Position numbers and translations under genes: made by a program. This document shows, piece by piece, positions 57,463-64,000 of a DNA stretch of 64,000 bases. This DNA is from Annona cherimola (taxonomy: Eukaryota; Streptophyta; Magnoliopsida; Magnoliales; Annonaceae), in NCBI GenBank assembly GCA_030490835.1, contig CM059973.1:53634008-53698007 (forward strand). Reading direction: 5' to 3'. Numbering within the stretch: the first letter of the stretch is position 1; each line of letters opens with the position of its first letter. The notes below the pieces were generated by a model. The model had not been told where the DNA came from and made no database searches. It worked only from the letters and a program-made list of their open reading frames with translations.

Positions 57463-58218
57463 GGATAATGACCTTAGACCACCTCGTATATTTTAAATAT
57501 TTTAGTTTTTGTATGATACAATGTTTATTTAATTCATATATCAAAATTTATTATTTGAATTGTTAGATTTTCATTAAATTTCAATAATAAAATATTACTA
57601 CTTTTCTGCTGACTGTTAGTGAGATTGGTGAAATTTTTATTATTAAAATGTCATAAAAATATATACGAACTTTAGAATGATAAAAGCTAGTGTATAAACA
57701 ATCAATAAAATTATTTCAAAGTCAATATAAAACATTAGCTTGACTGAAAAAATTTATAATATAAAATTTAATAATACATTTGTAATATATCAAATGCCTC
57801 TTGTAATAGGCGACGATACAGAGATATTTAATAGATGGAAAAATAATGACCCTAGACCACCTCGTGTATTTTAAATATATTAATTTTTACATGGCTCCAT
57901 GTGTATTTAGTTCACATATCAAATTTTTTTATTTGAATTGTTCTATTTTCATAAAAATTCAAGAATAAAAGATTAATACTTTTCAGCTGAGAGTTAGTGA
58001 AATTAGTGAAATTTTTATTGTTAAAATTTCATAAAAATATATACGAAGCTTAAAATAATAAAAGCTAGTGTAAACATGATAAATAAAATTATTTTAAAGT
58101 GTATATGGGAAATCAAATTCACTGATAACTGTAATAATATAATATTTAAAAATACAGATGTAATATATCGAATGCCTCTTGTGATAGCATTCCCGAGATG
58201 TTTAATATCAATGGAAAA
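57463..58218. repeat. Tandem duplication, two ~377-bp units
   Basis: Unit 1 starts at 57463 (AATAATGACCTTAGACCACC is at 57465 onwards in slightly changed form) and unit 2 at about 57840 (AATAATGACCCTAGACCACC). Both run through AAATATATACGAA, AAAGCTAGTGTA and AATGCCTCTTGTRATAG to a TTTAATA...ATGG end. They differ at perhaps 15% of positions. Confidence 0.8.
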
Positions 58219-58470
58219 AACCAATGTAAAAAAAAAAAAATTATTGTGCACGTGAAGGCATCTTTTAGCAGTGCCTATATATTTAATAATATACCTGTAT
58301 GTTACAACAAATGCATGAAAAATAATGAGAGACGCACCAACCATTAACAGAATAACGGACACACCCACTTGCATTTTCGAATCTTCAAATACATCTGAAA
58401 TATGTTTTTTAAGAAAAGGTAAACATACAATCGTAAGCATATGACATACCATCTCCTCTAGAAAATCCAT
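58021..58470 (-). CDS. Unrecognised 149-codon open frame with hydrophobic segments
   Basis: It starts MDFLEEMVCHML. One strongly hydrophobic stretch (about residues 34-58, VGVSVILLMVGASLIIFHAF) could span a membrane. The last third reads through the tandem repeat unit (57840-58218) and is AT-driven (Ile/Phe/Leu-rich), so the real protein, if any, may end earlier; a potential splice donor (CAG/GTATAT) lies after residue 59. I recognise no family. Position beside the ULP1-like remnants suggests element debris. It could be a chance frame. Confidence 0.2.
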   Translation of the reverse strand: MDFLEEMVCHMLTIVCLPFLKKHISDVFEDSKMQVGVSVILLMVGASLIIFHAFVVTYRYIIKYIGTAKRCLHVHNNFFFFTLVFSIDIKHLGNAITRGIRYITSVFLNIILLQLSVNLISHIHFKIILFIMFTLAFIILSFVYIFMKF

Positions 58471-59399
58471 TTCGTTTGATCTGCGTTTCTACAACCGAAC
58501 ACAACGGAGGTCGGACGACAGAATGCAATGCCAATGGGTTCGAAGAACAGAAAATTTGCTGGAGCTTCAGGGGATGCAATGCCTATTGCATTTACTCTCT
58601 AACATGGTGGTACATCCTGCGTTCATTTAAATAAGCCATTTAATGCAACTTCCACTCTTTTATTGCTGTGTACCAAGCAACATTTAATTAATGACCTCGA
58701 TTTCAAACCACCATCTGTTGACGCATGTGTTGTGGTTGCATGAACCAACCGTGAAGAGTTTATATGGTTTTTCTTTTCTTTATATAAATTGTAGATATTA
58801 TTTTATATCACATTGAAATTTTAAAACATCATCTATGAGAAAGATCCATTTTTTAATTCGATTTAAGTTAATATGTATAATTAATTTACCATCTTAGAAT
58901 AAAAATTTATATCAGAAATCAAAAGTCGTGAAGTACAAAAATTTTATGTAAAACATAACCATACTATTTTAGATAATTTTGATATATTTATTAACGCAAA
59001 TTTAATTAAAATTATATTTATTTTTATGAAATTATATAAAAAGTGACTTTAGCATAAATGTCTCAAAAAGTCATATAATATATAGTTTATTTCAACATGA
59101 ATTATAGTTTAATCATTATTAAAATAGTCTTAAAAAGTCATAAATTTAGATTTGTAAACCTAAATTACAATTATATAAAATTTAAATAAAGATAACTTAT
59201 TACAGTTTATTTTTAATATTACAGATTTATATAGTTCAAATTTTATTTTATTTAGTTTATATTAACTATTATTTTAATTATAGTTTTCTATATTTATTTA
59301 GTTATTAAATTATTTAATGGTTTGCATAGTTCTAAAATCAATTATTAAGTATATATCTTATGTAAAATACACAAATTTTTGTAAAATAATTTTAAAAAT
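58471..59399. other. Spacer
   Basis: 58480-58760 is somewhat less AT-rich, with near-repeats GAATGCAATGCCAATGGG / GATGCAATGCCTATTGC. The rest is very AT-rich without features. Confidence 0.4.
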
Positions 59400-61010
59400 A
59401 TTAAAATTAGATGTTGTTAGATGTAGTAAGATGCGGTTAGATCCGATTAAATCTAGTTAGATGCAATTCGAACTAGTTAGATCTACTTAGTCGATGTTAG
59501 ATACGGTTAGATTTAGATGGATTACATGGAATCTTATTATCAGAGTTCTAATTTTTATAATAAATGTATAAATGACTTTATAAGGACCCTAGGATCATAT
59601 TACTGGTGTTAAATTAGGATTAAAAGCTAGATCTGATTAGATTGGACTAGACGTAGCTAGATGTTATTAGATCCAGTTAGGTTCAGTTAGATACATTAGA
59701 TTTAGATGATTTTTTTTTAAATCGTATCATCTGAGTTTTAAATCTTGTATTTAAGCTATAAACGACTTTATAAGGAGCATAAGATTATATTAAAAATATT
59801 AAAAATTATGATTAACTTATTAATATCAAAAGTTTGATCCGATTAGATCCAGTTAGATATTGTTAGGTCAACCAAATCCTGTTAAATGCAGTTAGATCCG
59901 TTAGATCCAGTTAAATGTCATTAGATTTATATAATTTCATTAAATCATATTATCAGAGTTTTAATTTCTGTAATAAATGTATAAATGACCTTATAAGAGA
60001 CTTAGGATCTTATTATAAAAATTAAATTAGGATTAACTTATTAATATCAAAAGTTAGATCCAGTTAGATATGCCATTAAATTTAGTTGATTTTATTAAAT
60101 CATATTATCTAAGTTTTAATTTTCATAATCAAGATATAAATGACCTTACAAGCGGCCTAGGATCATATTACAAAAGTTAAATTATAATTAACTTATTAAT
60201 ATCAAAAGTTAAATTCGGTTAAATCCAATTAGATCTGGTTAGATCCAGTTAGTTTCAATTAGATTTAGATGAATTCATTAAATTGTATTATCTAAGTTTT
60301 AATTTTTGTAATTAATGTATAAATAGCCTTATAAGGGCCTAGGATCATACTACAGGAGTTAAATTAGTATTAACTCATTAATATCAAAAGTTAGATACGG
60401 TTAGATCTAGTTAGATGTTATTAGATCCGGTTGGATTTAGATAATTTCATTAAATCATATTATCTGAGTTTTAATTTATGTACTTAAGGTATAAATGATT
60501 TTATAAGAGGGCCTGGGATTATATTACAAGAGTTGAATTACTATTAACTTATTAATACCAAAAGTTAGATCCAATTCGATCCAGTTAGATCTGGTTAAAT
60601 TTAAATGATTTGATTAAATTATATTATTTAAGTTTTAATTTCTATAGTTAAGGTGTAAATGACTTTATAAGGAACCTAAGATGATATTACCAGGGTTAAA
60701 TTAGGATTAACTTATTAATATCAAAAGTAAGATTCGGTTAGATCCAACTAGATCCGGTTTGATCCAGCTAAATCTAGTTATACCCGGCTGGATTTAAATG
60801 ATTTCATTAAATCTTATTATCTGAGTTTTAATTTCTATAATTAAGGAATAAATGACCTATAAGGGGCCTAGGATCATATTATAGGGATTAAATTAGAATT
60901 AACTCATTAATATCAAAAGTTAGATCTTGTTAGATCTAGCTAGATGTTATTAGACTGGTTAGATCCAGTTAGATCCGATTAGATTCAGCTAGATTTGGAA
61001 TATAAAAAAT
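59400..61010. repeat. Two-level tandem array built on GTTAGATCC
   Basis: About eight units of 143-225 bp. Each has a variable run of ~10-base subrepeats (GTTAGATCCG, AGTTAGATCC, GTTAGATGTT) and then a constant block: GATTTCATTAAATCATATTA, TGAGTTTTAATTTCT, ATAAATGACCTTATAAGG, GGCCTAGGATCATATTAC and TTAACTTATTAATATCAAAA. The ATAAATGAC-like anchors fall near 59566, 59760, 59985, 60128, 60320, 60495, 60658 and 60848. It is noncoding. Confidence 0.85.
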
Positions 61011-61755
61011 AATATTAGATTTTCGAAAATTCTGAAATACATATTAAAATTGTTATCATTGAGAGTACCTTCTTTATATGAACATTAAATAATATAAGAT
61101 AATTTCTTATATAAAATATTTTTGAACTTTACCAATTATAATAAAATCTTATTAAAAATAATATTTTCTACATAAATATTTTTAAAAAATATCAAATAAT
61201 GAAAAATTATGTCAACTCATGTTTTAGTAGTTGATCTATCGAATGAATGGAATAGATTGAGATTTTGTATATATATAATTTAAATTTTTTCAAAAAACCA
61301 AACATACTTACACTTTTTAATAAACGTACTCACGCTTCTATATTGACCATAATATCCCTGCTCCCTTTTTTTCTCATGAGAAAGGTTTCCCATGGGTTGC
61401 TCCTAAAAAATAAAACTCTCTGAAGCGTGACTTCCACAATGGGAGAGAAATTTTTGGAACTACCACAACTGGGAAAATCCCGCACCGGCATTATAGCTAC
61501 CCATTGCACGTACAACTGGGCATTGCCTGGTCGAGGCCAAACAAGTGCTTAATATTCTAGAATGTCAATTGTTTGGCCGCCTCGAACGTGCCATATACAT
61601 GCTTGAAGTATGCAGTTGATTTAATCCATGCATCTGATAAGAGGGCTCATGTAGAACTTACCCCTAAGATTCCATAGTAAATAACACGTGTGGTAGTGGA
61701 CTTTGCTTCCATACATGTGAGTTTGTTAGCACTTAAAATTCAAGGTGAATGATTA
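61011..61755. other. Spacer with a short inverted repeat
   Basis: GGTCGAGGCCAAACAA (61529-61544) faces TTGTTTGGCCGCCTCGAAC (61569-61587) across 24 bases, giving a GC-rich stem in AT-rich surroundings. The 61-codon frame on the minus strand (61515-61330) matches nothing I know. Confidence 0.4.
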
Positions 61756-62050
61756 AATATACTTAAGTGCACTTAGCTTTTGTTTTCCATGATACATTTA
61801 ACCCATTTTTATTTTTTCAAAATCAAAAATGACTAAAATGCCCCTATTTTTAAAAATTCAAAAATATATGCAAATCTCCAAAATGGGAAAATTTTAATAT
61901 ATATGTTAAATAACTTTTTTCAATGACTAAGTTTTTTGATGACTATGTTAAATGTGCTTAGATTAATAGTTGTATAAAAATTTTCAAAAATAAATTTTTT
62001 GCACTTAGGTACACCGAAACTAAGGGCACCCAAATGCATAGTATTGAGAC
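61756..62050. mobile_element. Foldback element copy
   Basis: It contains AAAAATGACTAAAATGCCCC, AAATCTCCAAAATGGGAAAA and a right end GCACTTAGGTACACCG...GGGCACCCAAATGC. A short internal near-duplicate, CTTTTTTCAATGACTAAG / TTTTTTGATGACTATG, lies near 61915-61950. Confidence 0.55.
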
Positions 62051-63448
62051 TCAAAATTTAATGTTGATTTTGTTAATTTTTAATTTTTCTCTGATAAAGA
62101 AAATATTATATTATGTATCAATAAATTCCCTATAAAAAGCTCCAACTACTGTAAATGTTTTAGGATTTAATTCAATTATATGATTGAGATTTTTATTTTC
62201 TATTATTTTTCATGAATTGAGATTTTCATTTTCTATTATTTTTCATGAATTTCCTTTAACTGTTTGGAATTTTAGAACGTAGGTATACTAAATGACTGAT
62301 ATTTTACTCGTCTCACATTAGATCAATCTAATTTTTTGTTAGATTGCTAACTTCGATATATTCAATTCGATAATTTATATATCTCCAAATGAAATTTTCT
62401 ACAGTTTTTATGATTTTTCAAAATCATAATATACGCATAAATTTTAGGGTGGACAACTTGTATACAATGTGGGTCGTTTAATATATTTTTATCATTTTAT
62501 GTTATTTCAAAATAATTTTTTTAACACAATATCTTAAATTCCAAGAGATTCGATTTGACGTATCACACGTTTCGAAACTTGTCCGTTACAAGTTATGACA
62601 TTTTTTAAGTTCTTTCGATTTAGGGCTTATTTTTCCAATTTTCCTACTAAGAAACACACGAGGTTTACTTCACAACCATGTTTTACATATACGCATTGCA
62701 GATCCTAAGCCTAATTTCAGTTGGACTACGAGTTTTACGCAGGACATGCTACAACAAATGCATTTGGCCTCTTATCTTTTCACATCCAAGCATTCTCTCA
62801 TCCAAGCTCAATCTCTCGCTTTCTCTCTCTCTCTCTCAAATTAGCAACTAAACACATGTAAGGCGCATTTAATTTTCTATCAATTTTTAGTGCAACAGAA
62901 GACATGATCACCTTTTTTTAAGATCTTGTTGTGGCATGTACCTAGAAATTTTGAAAAGCCATGAAACATCTCATCTTGAAACAAAATTCGAAAAGAAAGG
63001 AAATAAAATAAAATAAAAATTGATTCCTAGGGATTCTAGGGAATCGCCATTTGATAGTGAATATCCTATTTTTTATTGTCATTTGTTGCTTGTTGGATTG
63101 CACGAGAAAGAAGGTAGACTGATCAAGATAGAGAACTAAGAAAAATTGGCATGAAGTGGAAGAGATGATAAAAAATGGTTTACCCGAAATATAGCAGAAA
63201 AAGGTCATCCAACTCCTTGCTAATTCGAGAAAGAAGCAAAAAATGATGAAACGCAAAAAAATAACTAGTTAGTGAGAACACGACTCAGAATTCTAAATTA
63301 CAGAATACAATAGCCTTTAATCCAGTTATTTCACGTCCTATTAAACGTCTTCCAAGAAAAACCCCTCAAAACACCATCCTTGCATCCACCCTCACCCGTT
63401 AGAAATGAGATGACTAGTAATGGTGAGAAGATGCACATGGGTTCCGAC
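62051..63448. other. Spacer with a CT microsatellite
   Basis: TTTTCTATTATTTTTCATGAATT is duplicated at about 62192-62250. A (CT)n run lies at 62823-62837. A 104-codon minus-strand frame (63256-62942) is Phe-rich and has no recognisable domain. Confidence 0.4.
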
Positions 63449-64000
63449 TAGGGTGTTAACGAATCGGGTTTGATAGGTTAGAGTTAATCCTAATCTTAAT
63501 CCATTTAAAATATCTCAAGCCTAATCTGTTTACTAGCCCATGTAAAAAAATTCAACTCTAACCCATTTACAACTTATTTAATAAATGGATTAGCGAGTTA
63601 TTAATAAGTTATATAGAAAACGACCTGAATGGCTAAATTCTAACAGATGATAATCTCGCAGGGTGAAACGACAGGGTTATTTCAGCACAGAGAAAATAAA
63701 AATAAAGCAATAACAGAAAAATGAAATTAGAGCAATGTTGAAAAATAAAAATTAGGTAGTGAAAGGAAAATTTAAAGGGGGAAAATAACCAAATTGTTTA
63801 CATATATATAACTTTAATGAGTTAAATGAGTTGAACAGGTTAAACAAGTTAAACGAATTACTAAATGGGTTGACAGGTTATAAAATCTCAACCCGAATCC
63901 GTTTATTTAATCAAATAGTTAAACAGGTTGGCAGATTATAACTTATTTATTCATAAACCCAACCCGAATTTATTTATAAACGGGTTAGACTAGCGAGTTG
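63449..64000. mobile_element. MITE-like element rich in GGGTT, cut by the window end
   Basis: It starts near CTAGGGTGTTAACGAATCGG and carries many AAACGGGTTA, AGGTTAAAC and CAACCCGAAT phrases in both orientations, typical of abundant plant MITEs whose ends read TAGGGTTGTTAACGGGTC. The last bases (AACGGGTTAGACTAGCGAG) are still inside the element. Confidence 0.5.

Noticed and set aside
59400..61010. CRISPR-like array
   Set aside because: Repeats are degenerate, irregularly spaced, lack unique spacers and occur in a plant nuclear context; it is a tandem satellite-like array.

Overview
This window looks like nuclear DNA from a flowering plant. It is strongly AT-rich and consists almost entirely of transposable elements (TEs). 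I find no intact host protein-coding gene, no tRNA or rRNA, no CRISPR array and no bacterial-type operon. The plant assignment rests on the TE families: Tekay/Del-type Ty3 chromovirus, Athila/Tat-type Ty3, Sirevirus-type Ty1/copia, FAR1-type Mutator-like transposase with ULP1-like genes, and Tourist-like MITEs with TAA or CTA target duplications. I cannot name the species.

Layout. 1-9694: an inverted repeat of about 1.2 kb (1-1206 / 8541-9694) encloses a decayed Athila-like polyprotein on the minus strand. 9.7-13 kb: MITE-like elements and tandem duplications. 13.0-17.9 kb: an old plus-strand Sirevirus (LTR plus gag remnant), split by a solo Tekay-like LTR (13878-16313). 18.4-23.1 kb: a 5'-truncated Sirevirus (3' LTR plus the reverse transcriptase/RNase H end of pol) between two 526-bp direct copies of its own target sequence. 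23-29.5 kb: MITEs, foldback elements and simple repeats. 29547-39668: a complete 10.1-kb Tekay chromovirus on the minus strand, with near-identical LTRs and a CTAAG target duplication, but a stop codon in gag and a frameshift in pol. 39.7-42.1 kb: the AT-rich MITE-like element that hosts it, which also carries a solo Sirevirus LTR and a Tourist-like MITE. 42-45 kb: foldback elements and a run of 36 cytosines. 45.1-47.9 kb: a divergent Ty3 LTR remnant. 47.9-57.2 kb: a decayed Mutator-like region with a FAR1-type transposase and two convergent ULP1 (C48) protease-like remnants, one split by a solo Sirevirus LTR. 57.4-61.0 kb: a tandem duplication and a two-level tandem array built on GTTAGATCC. 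61-64 kb: spacer, one foldback element, and a repeat running off the window.

The window can be read as a history. The AT-rich MITE-like elements and the Athila, Mutator-like and gag-bearing Sirevirus remnants are old. The Sirevirus LTRs can be ordered by how far their CpG-containing GTCGAC palindromes have decayed. The Tekay insertion appears youngest. The most informative structures are the truncated Sirevirus, whose right-hand flank preserves the uninterrupted target site, the duplicated primer-binding site of the Tekay element, the CpG-palindrome LTR arrays, and the ULP1-bearing Mutator-like remnant.

All boundaries were read by eye. Those fixed by target duplications or LTR ends should be exact to a base or two; boundaries of decayed elements are approximate.
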